From Pseudofabraea citricarpa (lineage: Eukaryota > Ascomycota > Leotiomycetes > Helotiales > Dermateaceae): a DNA stretch of 64,000 nt. The stretch is taken from NCBI GenBank assembly GCA_029641185.1, contig JAPWGK010000007.1:744001-808000 (forward strand), written 5' to 3'. Shown one piece after another: positions 11,147-22,519 of the stretch. The notes under the pieces are model-generated. The model did not search any database and was not told where the DNA came from. It saw nothing but the letters and a program-made list of their open reading frames with translations. Position numbers and translations under genes: made by a program. The first letter of the stretch is position 1, and each line of letters opens with the position of its first letter.

Positions 11147-12642
11147 TGTAGATGGTGAAGTATGTGGCGTCCCCTACACGCTCGCGAGCGTTCTCTTTTC
11201 GCGTTTGCTGGTGGTTGAGGCCCGTATCGTACCAACAGGTACTTGGCGGGTAGAGGGGGGATCTGGTGGTTATCGCAGGTGACAATGCCTCAGTTCGTCG
11301 TACGGGAGGATGTCTTTGAAACGTCGAGGGTCGGCAAAAGTTCAGGTCGACAACGTCTGAGCAGAAGGCTGTAAGAACGGTTCGCGTTATCGTTCGGGCG
11401 AATCGCAAATTAAACTCTCTTTTGTTTCTGGTAAAGGAGTGTGAGGAATGTTTCTCAAAAACTTATTTCGAAGTGAGTGACGAGGTCGAGGCAGTCTTGT
11501 TCGCAGCAAAATGTCGCGATGTCGGATTAACCCCTTATTTTATTATCGATTACTGCGGTTGACGGCTAGCCGCTTGACAACGGTTAAGCTTCAGACCTAG
11601 CGGGTAGGTAGCAGGTTGCGGAGAGCTGATCACACCCAATTATTGGATACCAAAGCGTTCAAGAAGGAGCGACGATTGAAGTGAAGAGAAGGTAAGTGAA
11701 CGGAATGGGATTGAAGGAGAGAGGGAGAGGTCAAGATGTCTCTCGCGGGGACATGGCACGCGCACTCGCAGACCAGACCAGGCCAGACCAGTAGTAATAG
11801 TATGGTCGGTAGGTTGAGTTGAGCAGCAGGTCAGTCCAGTAGCAGGGCAAAGAAGATAAGACAAGACTCGACCAGATTCTGGCAAGTCGCAACAGGGTCT
11901 AAATTATCTGCCCTGGCTAAAGCCACAAGCGAGCGAGTGAGGCGTGTGTGAGTGGTTCACTGACAGAACTAACAGAACTAGCATGAGCTGTCAATTTCAA
12001 CAGAGCGACGAGAGCGAAGAGGCGTAGAAGGCCTTATTTGTCATTTGACAGGAACCGCCAACTCTAAAAACCCAAACTACAGATGCCAGGGCAACGGGTG
12101 AAGAAGAGTTCGCGTTGCTAGCAGCAGTTCGGATTTGCGTGCTTGCTTGCAGAGTCATGTCATGCCATGCTATGCCATGCCATGCGTCTCGAGGGATCTT
12201 GCTTGTCGGCGGCATGTACGGTACCGTAACCGTAACCGTAACACTCGCTCCACTTCTTCTAGAAGGCTGCTGAATGAATGCTGATGTCGAACTGTCGAAC
12301 CCCCTTGACAGAACAATCTCCTGCTTCCATGGACCTATTTCCCAGAAGGGTTGGGCAACTTGAGCATCACACGCATTCGTAACTTGCCCGGCCTGGCTAT
12401 TTTGGTGTCATTTCATTTCATATGAGCTGGCATTAATGCACCTCTGGATTTCCCTTAATAGCAAGACGCGTCAACCATTATTATGCCTTGGGGTCAGGAG
12501 TTTTCACGTCATCTGCCGCGGTGTAGTAAATGGAGGAAACCGTTGCATCCGATGTACGATCTACACTATTGTCCCCCCTCAACGCCTGACCATGGGTATT
12601 CCTAGACCTCAACGCCATGTAGTAAATCGAGCAAAAGCACCA
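11147..12642. other. intergenic, SPA2 promoter and SSU72 3' flank
   Basis: No gene is supported. Short direct repeats are present: CATGC/TATGC units near 12161-12185, CCGTAA units near 12225-12242, and CAGACCAGGC-type repeats near 11770-11790. The first several hundred bases are likely the SPA2 5' UTR and promoter. Confidence 0.45.
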
Positions 12643-13470
12643 TCAGAACCATCCTAGAGTCCATACAGCGGGGAGATTCGGCCACCGCTCCTGCCATGCG
12701 CCAATGATCTCAGGTACTCTCTCATCAAAACCACTCCTACTCGCAGCGTTGCCACTATCAAATCCAGAAGGGTTGAGCTCTCTCTCCTCAGCAGCAGCCT
12801 TGTTCAGGGAGTCTGCTAAGTCCAAGATACCTCGTCCACCTACCAGAGCTTCTTCGTGGTTATCCTTGATGTCCACATTGATTACATGTACGGGCCGGTT
12901 CAAAGGCGAGCCACGATTCAGGAGATCATCAACGACAGCATCCCAGCATCGCTCTTCACAAGTAATAACCACATCTACGACGCCTCCTTCAACCCCTTCG
13001 CTGCCTTGGTCTGTAGCATGCTGTAGTCTAGGCACGCCGACCTGCCAATCCTGCCATCTCTCGGGTCCCCATTTGACTCCTCTGTTACGATCGAGCATGT
13101 TCAAGATGCCATTGGCTTTGTAGAGACGAGGATCTTGTGCTTCCAATTCTTTGTACATGCTGTCATAGGATGTCTTGTTGAACTGGTAGACGTTGGGCTG
13201 GGTGATGGAAGGGCCCGGCAGACGCACCAAAGATCCAGTACCAAATGAGATAACAGGATAATGAGCTGCAGCTAGTCGCAGATGCGACTCCATTGATCTG
13301 GCAAGAGAATGTTAGCTACCGTGTAGCTAGACAGATGCAGTGACATACCTGTTGTTATTACTCGCGCAAACCGTGCAGAATTTGAGTTTAAATCCTCCTG
13401 GATCTACCCGTTCCCCATTTGTGGCCAGCTGCGAAGCGCCCATACCGTTTACTGATGGTTGCGCCATCAT
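12643..13470 (-). CDS. SSU72: Ssu72 RNA polymerase II CTD phosphatase
   Basis: Two exons, 13349-13470 and 12643-13297, encode 258 residues. The junction rebuilds the signature CASNNNRSMESH: the P-loop is C35-x5-R41, the active site of a low-molecular-weight-type cysteine phosphatase. Further family segments are [25 protein letters not shown] sequence ([16 protein letters not shown]), [17 protein letters not shown] and [14 protein letters not shown]. The enzyme removes phosphate from Ser5 and Ser7 of the Pol II C-terminal domain and is part of the cleavage and polyadenylation factor. A non-conserved N-terminal leader of about 27 residues precedes the core. The start is one of two adjacent ATGs at 13470 and 13467. 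Confidence 0.96.
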
Positions 13471-15273
13471 TGTGGTTGTGATATGGCGAGAATCGTGGGC
13501 GCAAGGAGGTGTTGGAATTGCTTGGGGAAAAGTTGGGTCAAAGAAAGGTCATTCACAGCAAGTAGTTGTTATGTCATCTGTGCGGATCTAGTGGTGCTGT
13601 TGAGGTCAGCAAAGCTCTCTGCTAAGACTCAAAAAGTAAGATGTTGTGAGGGTGAAGCATTCAGTAAAGTTGTATATTAAGTTGTAAAAGATTGTGTCAT
13701 CATGGGAATAAGACAGCTCCAATAGAAGTTTTCATCAGGTTGCTACGGTGGAGGGAGGGAGATGGGCTGGAAACGGATTCGTGGGAACATACCATAGATA
13801 ACACACATTCTTATGCGTGTTGTTTCTCTGCAACTTCTGTTGATGTTGAAGTTGGAATTTGACGTGGTGCGGTGAATGAAGACGGAAAAGAACGAGTGGA
13901 GGTGTGGGAGCTCAGGGATTTCTTAGCGGCTCGGTGGAAAAGTCCGAGGTCATGTGACCAATCCCAAAGTGGTGGTGCCCAAGATAGCCAGTCTGCCAGC
14001 CTGCCAGGTTCACCTGCTCGGGCAAAGTCTGGCAATCGATCACTCATGCTGCACACGTACCGTATCGGTTCAGCAGCAGAGCGTCTTCGACTATTTCGTA
14101 TCCCAGGGTGGAAATAGGGAAATGGTCAATGACAGGGCAGAAAGGGTGTCCTGTACGGACAACTCGAGGGTTGCCATGGCGGCGTAAAGCGGCGAGCATG
14201 CAGAGGTGGTGGTCGAATGCGGGCTGGTTTGTTTTGAAACAACCGTGGAACTATTTTTGGGCCTAGAAAGTGCAGTACAACCACAGCATTCCTGGAGTAC
14301 TTTCGTACAAAGACATGGACATGGACATGGACATATCTTTATATTGTCACGTGTGCTAGTAGGAAATACTGTACATACACTCTCTACCCTCTCTCTCACA
14401 ACCTCACAACTTCACAACCAACCAACCAACCATCCATCCATCCATCCATCCTGCCTCCCGCTGCCCTCACAGCCTCAAGCGCGGGGTTCCCTTGAGGTCT
14501 CTGAAGCTCTGAGCGTCTCGGCGCTTCGTAAGATCCTTCTGGCAAAGTCTCCCCGGCCTTGCTTACCTGATTCTTCGTCTCGCGCCGGCCTGTACTAGTC
14601 GCACCGCAACCATCGATGGGCCAACGCCAGCCTACAGCGACAAGTCTGTGTCTGTTATTATTCGGCCGGTTGACGATTCCCGTAGTGTGCCCTTGGACTC
14701 CCCAATAATCCTCTCCCTAGGATTATTCCCTAAACCCAACTCCAGCGCTGCTGGGGCGGCGCTCCTAATCTGCAATCTGCACAGTGCGGCGTCCGACTAC
14801 CTTCCACTACTACCACCCTCTGAATCCGTCAAAAGATCAGATCTGTTTGTGGTCTGTCCTCGAGATTCGAGCGCACCGTCAACCTGGTCAACCTGGTTAG
14901 TATCGCACAGCCGCATCTGTCTCTCTCCTCGAATTTACCTCCGACTCTCCTCTCTGCGCGTCTGTCGCGCCAATCTTGCTCATCACTGCTACCTTCGAAC
15001 CCCCCCCCATGGCTGCTGCGTAACCTCTACTCTGTTCCATTTCCTCCCTTACCACGTTGAAAGACGGACACCCCACTACAGTCCCTCGAGCTGCTTCAGT
15101 TGTCGTGCGAAAGTACTCTGACAACCCACAGTCATTTACGCGCCAGCCTGGGTATACTTGGTGGAATCGGCAGCTTGCTGGCCAGGCTACTATCAGCTTT
15201 GACATAAACGAGCAGGAGAGCATCTTTTGCGCATCATCCGAAAGATCTAGGCGCAAAGCGTTGGTCGTTCAAC
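13471..15273. other. intergenic between divergent SSU72 and NBP2-like genes
   Basis: It should contain both promoters. Visible are GGACAT repeats near 14313-14334, CAAC/CATC tetranucleotide repeats near 14416-14450, and a long pyrimidine-rich leader upstream of the adaptor start. No gene is supported, although several short overlapping open frames exist. Confidence 0.4.
14416..14450. repeat. tetranucleotide repeats (CAAC)n and (CATC)n
   Basis: Adjacent short runs of CCAA and CCAT units are readable directly. They lie in the shared upstream region of SSU72 and the SH3 adaptor gene. Confidence 0.75.
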
Positions 15274-16971
15274 ATGGCAGCGGTCATGTCTCCAACGCTG
15301 GATACCACTTCGACTCCGCCCACCTCCCCATCGCCAGTCACTTCTCCATCTTCTAATCCGAACCATCCTCCGTTACCACCACTAATCACATCACCACCTC
15401 TTCCAGCGCGAAGATCCACCTTGCAGCGGCCTCCTTCATATGCCAGGAATAGATTGTCACAATACTCAACTCACTCGGGGCAATCCAAGTCACGGCCACC
15501 CTCTCACATCTTTCCAATCTTCCACTCTAGTCTGCCATATACAACGGTCCGCGATTTTGCATATCCTGTGCTGCATCCATTGCACTATGGCCCGCCGCCA
15601 GAGCCATCACAACCACCATCAGGGTTGACAACTCCAGCAAGCGAATCGGGCCATGGATTTTCAGACCCTCCCACTTCATGGGATAGCCGAGGCAGTTGGG
15701 ATACTGGTGGTTGGGTGACTGAGGGACTAAACAAAGGAGAGCAGCTGCCACCAATTCACTTTGGAGATGGGCCACCCTGGAGTGAGGATGAAGATCTCCA
15801 AAGTCCTGTGGTGGTAAGCTCGCGACACCGAAAACATAAATCGACCGCTTCTGCATTTGGAAGTGGGCATGGTCGCGGACGCGGACGAAGCCGGCGAGAA
15901 GAAGCGGGAGAGCGTACCGCAAGTATGCTGAGCCAGGAGAATTTTGAGCATGATCGGGGATATTTTGTCGGCAGTGGTGGGGATGGCAGTGAGCGATACT
16001 ATGTCAATCAAGGAGACGAAGCTGATGGCCCAGGTGGTGAGATCATCACTTATCCAGCAGAACAAGCCAGACGGTCCCAATTGGCCCCCTACAACGTTCC
16101 GGGACAGAGAGATTCGCATTTTGCTGGGATACTGCCTAGTCGATCATATACAGATGATACAGGACAAGATTACACTGAATCAGATGCGTCAAGTACAGCA
16201 TCATCACCGGGAATGACACGAACTGACGAATCGAGATACTCTAGAGATTATCAATTCACAATTGCCTCTCCCGACGAGGAAATGCATGGGAAGGCCGTCG
16301 CTCTCTTTGATTTTGCTCGAGAGAATGAGAACGAATTGCCTCTAGTTGAAGGACAAGTCATCTGGGTATCTTATCGACATGGCCAAGGTTGGCTTGTCGC
16401 CGAGGATCCTAAAACTCAGGAAAGTGGACTGGTTCCTGAGGAATATGTTCGTTTGCTACGGGATATTCAAGGAGGTCTAAATAGTCTTACTGGTCAAGTA
16501 ACCGATCAAATGCTTAGCCCTGTCGCAACCGACTCAGGAACGCCTACACAAGCAGAACATAGTCAATCTTTCGGGCATGCACCTTCAGCTAGCAGTGGCA
16601 GTAACGGATACCAACAACCGATCGTGTCAACTTTCTCAACCTCGTCCAAAGATCTACATCCTTATCCACAGCATCTCCTAGGCACCCAGGCTGGTCAAGC
16701 TCCTCCGCAAGTTATTCACTATCATGGTCAACGAGGTGGTAGTCAAGCAAACACACCGACTTTACCATTCTCCCAGGAAGGTTCAAGGGATCGAAGTAGC
16801 CAGGATCTTAGAAGTGGCAAGACCGATGGCAGCTCTGGTAACACACCTGTTGCTACTCTCCCAGATGCTAAGCTCGAACCATCAGCTGTTCAACAACCGA
16901 AAAGCCCTTCAAGTCCTAGTAGTGAATCGACAGAGTCATCAGACGAAGAAGAGAACCAACAGACTCGATAA
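15274..16971 (+). CDS. NBP2: SH3-domain adaptor, Nbp2-like
   Basis: A single exon of 565 residues. One SH3 domain lies at about residues 337-396, with the diagnostic pieces GKAVALFDFARENENEL, ISYRHGQGW-like WVSYRHGQGWLVAED and SGLVPEEYVRLL. This variant closely follows yeast Nbp2 and fission yeast Skb5, adaptors that bring the phosphatase Ptc1 to the Pbs2/Hog1 MAP kinase module. The long N-terminal half is Pro/Ser-rich with several PxxP stretches; the C-terminal 170 residues are Ser/Gln-rich and disordered. The protein is more than twice the length of yeast Nbp2, mainly through these flanks. The SH3 call is certain, the orthology likely. Confidence 0.88.
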   Translation: MAAVMSPTLDTTSTPPTSPSPVTSPSSNPNHPPLPPLITSPPLPARRSTLQRPPSYARNRLSQYSTHSGQSKSRPPSHIFPIFHSSLPYTTVRDFAYPVLHPLHYGPPPEPSQPPSGLTTPASESGHGFSDPPTSWDSRGSWDTGGWVTEGLNKGEQLPPIHFGDGPPWSEDEDLQSPVVVSSRHRKHKSTASAFGSGHGRGRGRSRREEAGERTASMLSQENFEHDRGYFVGSGGDGSERYYVNQGDEADGPGGEIITYPAEQARRSQLAPYNVPGQRDSHFAGILPSRSYTDDTGQDYTESDASSTASSPGMTRTDESRYSRDYQFTIASPDEEMHGKAVALFDFARENENELPLVEGQVIWVSYRHGQGWLVAEDPKTQESGLVPEEYVRLLRDIQGGLNSLTGQVTDQMLSPVATDSGTPTQAEHSQSFGHAPSASSGSNGYQQPIVSTFSTSSKDLHPYPQHLLGTQAGQAPPQVIHYHGQRGGSQANTPTLPFSQEGSRDRSSQDLRSGKTDGSSGNTPVATLPDAKLEPSAVQQPKSPSSPSSESTESSDEEENQQTR

Positions 16972-18024
16972 CGAGAGAAGATTTATTTCCATTTCATTTA
17001 CGTTTCTGGGAGAGGAAGGTTTGATTATTTTCAGCGAATTGGCAAGATTCATCCGGTTTTTGGTCCGTTTTATAGCTTGCATCATCTTTTCAATACCCCA
17101 TTTTCCGACTGCATTTTCTTGGCTAGAACGGACGACATTCGCTTCCTATTTAATTTTCGATTCGTAACAAAAAACCCCCTGTATTATGTTAAAAGGTTTG
17201 GAGGAAGGGCAAGCAATTGGTTTTTGTTCTTTAGGGTTAGCTCTTTTAGGTCGTACGTGGGGGTGATGGATGGGTGCATAATGCGGGTCCAGGATTGGAT
17301 CTGCTGGATGAGAATCTGATTTGATGAGTTGAGGGGGAGGCTCTTTTGAGTGATGTTTGCGTGGTCATCGATACTCTTGCATTGGTATGGTAGAGATACG
17401 CGGATGGGCCGGAATGGAACGAAACGATTAGCTGGGGAATATGATAGATAGAATCATACAAGAAGTTTCCAAAGCATCCATGATCTGTTTTAAGCTCTTT
17501 GGATGGACTATTATGAAATCATATACTCTGCGGAATATGTAGGTTGTATCATGGCTTGCTCTTCTGTGCCTTGGCTGACAGATATGTAAGGTCCTAATAT
17601 GTGGTGGATGTCAAATGTCAATCGAATCACATGACGTTATCTATATCTCTGTTCTAAGTCAGGAACACACGAGCCCATCATCCATCCAACTACATCCACC
17701 AGCCGCCATCCATATTTCTCTCTATTTCCACCTTGTATTTCCATCTTCCGTCATAACACACATTTTCTCCCGTGGCCCCTCCATATTCATCCCACCAACG
17801 ACCGCTCTAAACTCTACCCAAGACACCATCTAACGAAAAAGAAAAACCCCCACCCGCACATATCTCACTTCTTTTCCGAACTTGGTATTTCACATTCTCG
17901 CTCACCCCATTCTGCATTTTTCTGCTTTTTCTTTTCCTTTCCTTTTCTGGTATACTGCTGAGAATGTTCATCTAGTGCTAAAGGAAAAAAAGAAAGAAAG
18001 AAAGAGGAAGAAGAAGAAAAGAAT
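16972..18024. other. intergenic, adaptor 3' UTR and PNC1 promoter
   Basis: No gene is supported. The final 300 bases before the PNC1 start are strongly pyrimidine-rich and then switch to a GAAA/GAAG purine run just before the ATG, a common arrangement at fungal transcription starts. Confidence 0.45.
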
Positions 18025-18794
18025 ATGCCGGGGGAGAAGAGAGAGGAAGATGGCTTCAGACCTGCGCTTATCATCGTTGATGTCCAGGAGGATTTCTGCC
18101 CACCTGTAAGTTTTTTTGTCGGGGGATTTTTGGCTTTAGCTTTTTTTAAGGAATGATGTTTTTTTCCTGCTTAGTTGTCGCTTTGTCAATCGCCGGTCGT
18201 CGATTGATATATTGACGGGTGAGATGTAAAGAGTTCTTCTTCTTCTTGGCCTTGAAGAGACGTATGGGGGAGAGGGAAGTTTCCCTGTTTTCATATATGC
18301 AGTTGCTACGAGAGATGAGGGCTTCTTTTCTTCACTGTTCTCTGCAAAAGGAGAGATGCAGAGGGAGGAGTGCTGAAGAAAGAAGAACGGCTTTAGTTGA
18401 GCTTGAGATTTTCTCCTTCTCTTGGCTCTGCTCGTGGTGTGTTTTTGATGGCATTTAGTTATGGTGTATCTCCCTTTACATCAACCAAGTGGGCTGTGGC
18501 TTATTCTGAGAGTGAGATGGATGTGGAGATGGTCATTTTGATTGAGCCATTTATTCTTCGTACTTAGTGGTATATAGAACTTAGTTCTCTGTCTCTGTCT
18601 CTGTCTCGGGAGGAAAGTTCTCTATCAAGTGATGTTGACACCAAAGAGAGGGAGAAATCACTTCACTTCACTTCCTACAACGAGGAACTATCTTCATATT
18701 CCTCCCTACCTTTCCCTTGACACGATATCCAGCTCGTCCTCTCTCGAACCCCTCTCCCTCGATATTCACAAAAGAGCAAAGAGCAGACCAAGAA

Positions 18795-18830
<36 letters not shown>

Positions 18831-19508
18831 CTAACCACTCCCCCATGCTAGAACGGCGCCCTGGCAGTCCCCCAAGGCCGCTCCATCCTCCCAACCATAG
18901 CGCACCTCCTCAGCCTACCCTTCACGCTGAAGATCGCCACGCAGGACTGGCACCCCCAGGAGCACATCTCATTCGCATCGACGCACGCCGGCAGCGAAGC
19001 ATACACGTCGACGACGACGGTGACCAACCCGCTGAACGGCGACGAGCGCTACACGACCCGGCTATGGCCAGACCACTGCATCCAGTCGACGTTCGGCGCC
19101 GAGCTGGTGGCGCCAGTAGCGGCCGCCGTCGCAGGCGGCGAGATCCATGCCGTCGTGAAGAAGGGCCTCCTGAGGGACGTCGAGATGTACTCGGCCTTCT
19201 ACCCGCCCCTCACGAACCCGCGAGTTGCTGATAGTGGCCTGGTTCAGCTGCTGGCTTCGAAGCGCGTCACTCATGTCTTTGTTGTTGGCTTGGCGGCTGA
19301 TTATTGCGTTCGCGCTACGGCTGTGGACGCGGCGAGCGAGGGCTGGGAGACGGTCATTGTGGATGAGGGGACGCGGGCTGTGGATCAGGAGGCGTGGGAG
19401 AAGAGTGGGAAGGAGGAGGTTGAGAGGTTGGGCGTTAGGATTGTCAAGGTCGATGGGCTGGAGTTGGAGAGGGTTGCGAGGATATCTTCTTCGTCTCTTG
19501 CTTCATAG
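18025..19508 (+). CDS. PNC1: nicotinamidase Pnc1
   Basis: Two exons, 18025-18105 and 18852-19508, encode 245 residues. Exon 1 holds the catalytic Asp in LIIVDVQEDFCPP (D19); exon 2 begins NGALAV, completing the family pattern across the junction. Metal ligands are in ATQDWHP and WPDHC, the catalytic Lys is in AVVKKG (about 130), and the nucleophile is C179 in GLAADYCVRATAVDA. The enzyme hydrolyses nicotinamide to nicotinic acid in the NAD+ salvage pathway and relieves sirtuin inhibition. The 746-nt intron is about ten times the local norm. Exon 2 is distinctly GC-rich, with a strong C/G third-position bias compared with the neighbours. Confidence 0.93.
18797..18830 (+). repeat. (GAAA)n microsatellite in the PNC1 intron
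   Basis: About eight GAAA units precede the CTAAC branch-like sequence by a few bases, close to the 3' end of the long intron. A CTCTGT repeat lies further upstream in the same intron near 18588-18606. Confidence 0.85.
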
Positions 19509-20022
19509 ATGGACGGACATGTGTTTCATGTATGTCATGTTAAATTTCATATTGAGGTTTCTGGCTGGTTGATATGTGTGTTATGTTACGTGCTCCCGCA
19601 GCATACTCCGCATCCCTGATACCCAACTGAACTTCAGTGTCCCGAAGAGCTATAACGAATGTCCTGCTGTCAGATACTCCTTGATAAATCCCATCCGATA
19701 TCCCGTATCGTGTTGCCATCCCCTCCGACGGCATCGTGTCGTATCATATCCCGTAACCCATCCCATAGCCAAAACGAAGACCCCAGAACATGAAGAGAGA
19801 AAAAGAGACAAAAGGTATAGAAAGGCAAGAGTCGGCGTCAAATCCGCACGTACTCGAGGTTCTCGCATGACGGATAAATCAGATCAAGACGAGACCATCA
19901 CGGTATATATGTGTGCTTGTATGTATGTATGTATCATACGTAAACCTGTTCCAACACGATCGAAGTCAGAACACGAAGCGACACACGTAACCGAGATAGG
20001 TATGACAGTACTTACAGAAGAC
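19509..20022. other. intergenic between convergent PNC1 and a small gene
   Basis: It holds 3' UTR sequence only; a GTAT repeat is seen near 19917-19933. An open frame crosses it on the plus strand but its composition is not coding-like. Confidence 0.4.
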
Positions 20023-20253
20023 TTAAGCACCACGGCCTCTGCGTAGAACAACCTCCAGAGCGTGCTTCGCCTTCTGCATGTCGAACTGGCCTTGAGCTTG
20101 ACGCCAGAAGCGAGACTGGGTGAAGCGACCACGAGGGAAGCGTTCACGAAGCAGAGGTGTGCCGACGACGAAGGCTGGGCTGAAAGCTACGAGGAGAGCA
20201 GCGAAGGCTGTGGTCTCGCGGATCTTGAGGGAGGCTCGGAGTGCTGAAGACAT
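20023..20253 (-). CDS. small basic protein, unrecognised
   Basis: A 76-residue frame starting MSSALRASLKIRET. Codons end strongly in C or G (for example GCC TTC, GTC GTC GGC), as in well-expressed genes here. A hydrophobic segment at about 15-35 (AFAALLVAFSPAFVVG) could be a membrane helix or part of a mitochondrial targeting region. The rest is rich in Arg and Phe (RERFPRGRFTQSRFW) and ends RRGRGA. The overall charge is strongly positive. The upstream extension of the frame lacks an ATG. I cannot name a family; mitochondrial location is inference. Confidence 0.5.
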   Translation of the reverse strand: MSSALRASLKIRETTAFAALLVAFSPAFVVGTPLLRERFPRGRFTQSRFWRQAQGQFDMQKAKHALEVVLRRGRGA

Positions 20254-22519
20254 GATGATGATGATGTTGCTGTATGGGTATCTCTTGTGTATATATGCCA
20301 AAAAACGACTTTCTAGATGCTGTTTCTAAATGCTTGCTTGCTTGACTTTGAAAGAAGAAGAGTGGAGAGTTTGGGTTCGTGTGACTTGAGAAGACGAAGT
20401 AGCCTGGAGGTACTGGCCGGTATTTATGGGAGGAGAGAGACTGGCTGGCTTGCTTGCTTGCTTGCTCAGCACCGCCCTGTCCTATCCTGTCCTCCCTCCC
20501 TTCCTTTCGCTCTCCCTCCTCCTCTCGAGTCACGCATCAGGTAGTCTGATAAAGCGGGGTAAGGTATTAAAGGCTGTTTCAATTCGTGGGGTTTTAGCGT
20601 CAGAAGCGTATTGGCAGACCCCAAATCGCATGACAAGTACGTAGACGGTCGGTCTCTGATTGGTTCCGCCCTGCATGTATTGGCTGGTTACTGGTACTTG
20701 CTAGGAACTCTGTTGCACACCATTCCCGTTGCATGCTTGCCCGTGATGCGATGTACTCGTACGCGAGCGGTACGGATACATAAACAACCCCTCGCCTCTT
20801 CGGTAGCTTTCACTTGAGCTGTCTGGTTTGTCTCTTGCTCCTGACGGATTGGCCGGAATGTGACGGTTTGGGGGAGATGGCGATAGGGCAATGAAATGCC
20901 ACCTTCGAGAGTGTCGTGGCTGAAGGAGGACTGAGCATGTGGGCGACGGTACGTACGGCCAAGCTCGATCGATGGTTTCGATAAGGGCGGCAAGGTCTTG
21001 GGATCGACTTCCCACTTGGGTAAGGGGAACATCAAAGGCCGAAATGATGATGATGAAAGAGGGTGTGTGTGTGTGTGGTTGGTGTGGTGCGGTGGGTAGG
21101 CAGCGGTAGAACTTGCAAGGCCAAACTTCAACCCACTTCGATTCTCGAGTCTCATCATCCAACCTTCGAAACTCTGCATCGCCAGACCTTGTTTCCTGTG
21201 CTGTTGTCGTGGGCTGTTGCTGCTGTTGACACCACCAAGACCTCGTACCATACACGGCCAGTCTTCCGTTCCGCACAGTACAGTAATGTGCTATTGGTGT
21301 GTGGTGCAGTGGTGTGTGGCCTGAACCCTGGACTCAAACGGCCAACGCGATCGCTATTATTGGAGGACACCCACCCACAGTACCGCAATCCGCAAGCAGT
21401 GCTGTGCGGTACTTGTACTGTATGTACACCTGAGTACGCACACGTGCAGCCACGCGCTCGAGGCTCGCACATGTCATACGGTGAGGTATGGTATGCTACA
21501 GTATGGTATGGCATGGTAGGTATCGTGTCATACTTGCATTTGCAAATTGCAATGGAAGTTGCTGTGATGAGAAATACTGAGCGGGCCCGCTAAGAAGGCG
21601 ATCGATACATACCCCACAGTGGAGCTATTCCCGTACCTTAGCGCCCCTACCCCACAGAATGGCGACGACGACGACGACCTATGTACCGTATGTATATTCT
21701 CTATCCACTCTCGCAAAAAGTAGGAGCTCTTTTTTCTTATTTCAGGAATTTCATGGTGACTTCAAGAAACTCAATCCATCTCTTTTTCTTTCTTGTCGAA
21801 TTGTTCAAGGCCTTTTCTATGACGGACGATCGAATTGGTTGTGGTTGGCGTACCGAAGCCAAATCTTTTGTCTGTCGCTTACCTCTGTCCTGTTCATCCA
21901 CGGTTGCAACTGCTCCTTCAGATCAGAACGCACAACTGATAGATTCATGGAAAACATGTTGGTTATTTTCTTAAACAAATCTCCAGATATCTAGCTGAAA
22001 TGGGAAATAATGCTGTTCCGATAGGACCCCTTATTTCTACGCCAACTACCTGATATTCGCCACCGCCGACACATACAATCACCATTCGTTCAGTATCGAT
22101 CTACTTGACCGCAAGCAGCATCAGAGAATCATCACAATAACTAGATAGGAATCCTGCGCTAGAGAAGTATCACCTCATCTTGCAACGTTCGTTCAATTCG
22201 TCTCTTCGTCACCGCATAAGCCACCCATATATATCTACGCTCTAGCTTCAGGTATGCTGCCCCCTCTTAACCGCCATTCAAAACCAACAACACCTTGTTA
22301 CCGAAGAAAACACACCCACAGGCCCAAGTCTACCTATTCAACGCCTTACAATGTGGCAAAGCCGAGGAGCAAAGAAGAAGCATGAAAAGAAAGAAAGGAA
22401 AAAGAAAAACAGAACTCCGTCGCTTACTCTCACTCATCTACTAGGCGAGAAGTAACAACTCTATACTCCCTGCTAGCCAGGTCTCTAGCTAGAAAAAGAA
22501 AAAGCAGAGGCAGAAACAC
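20254..22519. other. 2.3 kb gene-poor intergenic region
   Basis: It lies upstream of the small gene and downstream of the permease. Simple repeats include a GT run near 21062-21076 and GGTATG/GCATGG repeats near 21485-21515. Several overlapping open frames exist on both strands but show low-complexity or antisense-like composition. No gene is supported. Confidence 0.4.

Noticed and set aside
18629..19231. 200-codon plus-strand frame overlapping the PNC1 intron and exon 2
   Set aside because: The Arg/Pro/His-rich product arises from the GC-rich PNC1 exon read in another frame; the PNC1 frame carries all catalytic residues.
20688..21276. Two overlapping minus-strand frames of nearly 190 codons
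   Set aside because: They run over GT, GATG and CAG-type repeats, have no recognisable motif and overlap each other in different frames.
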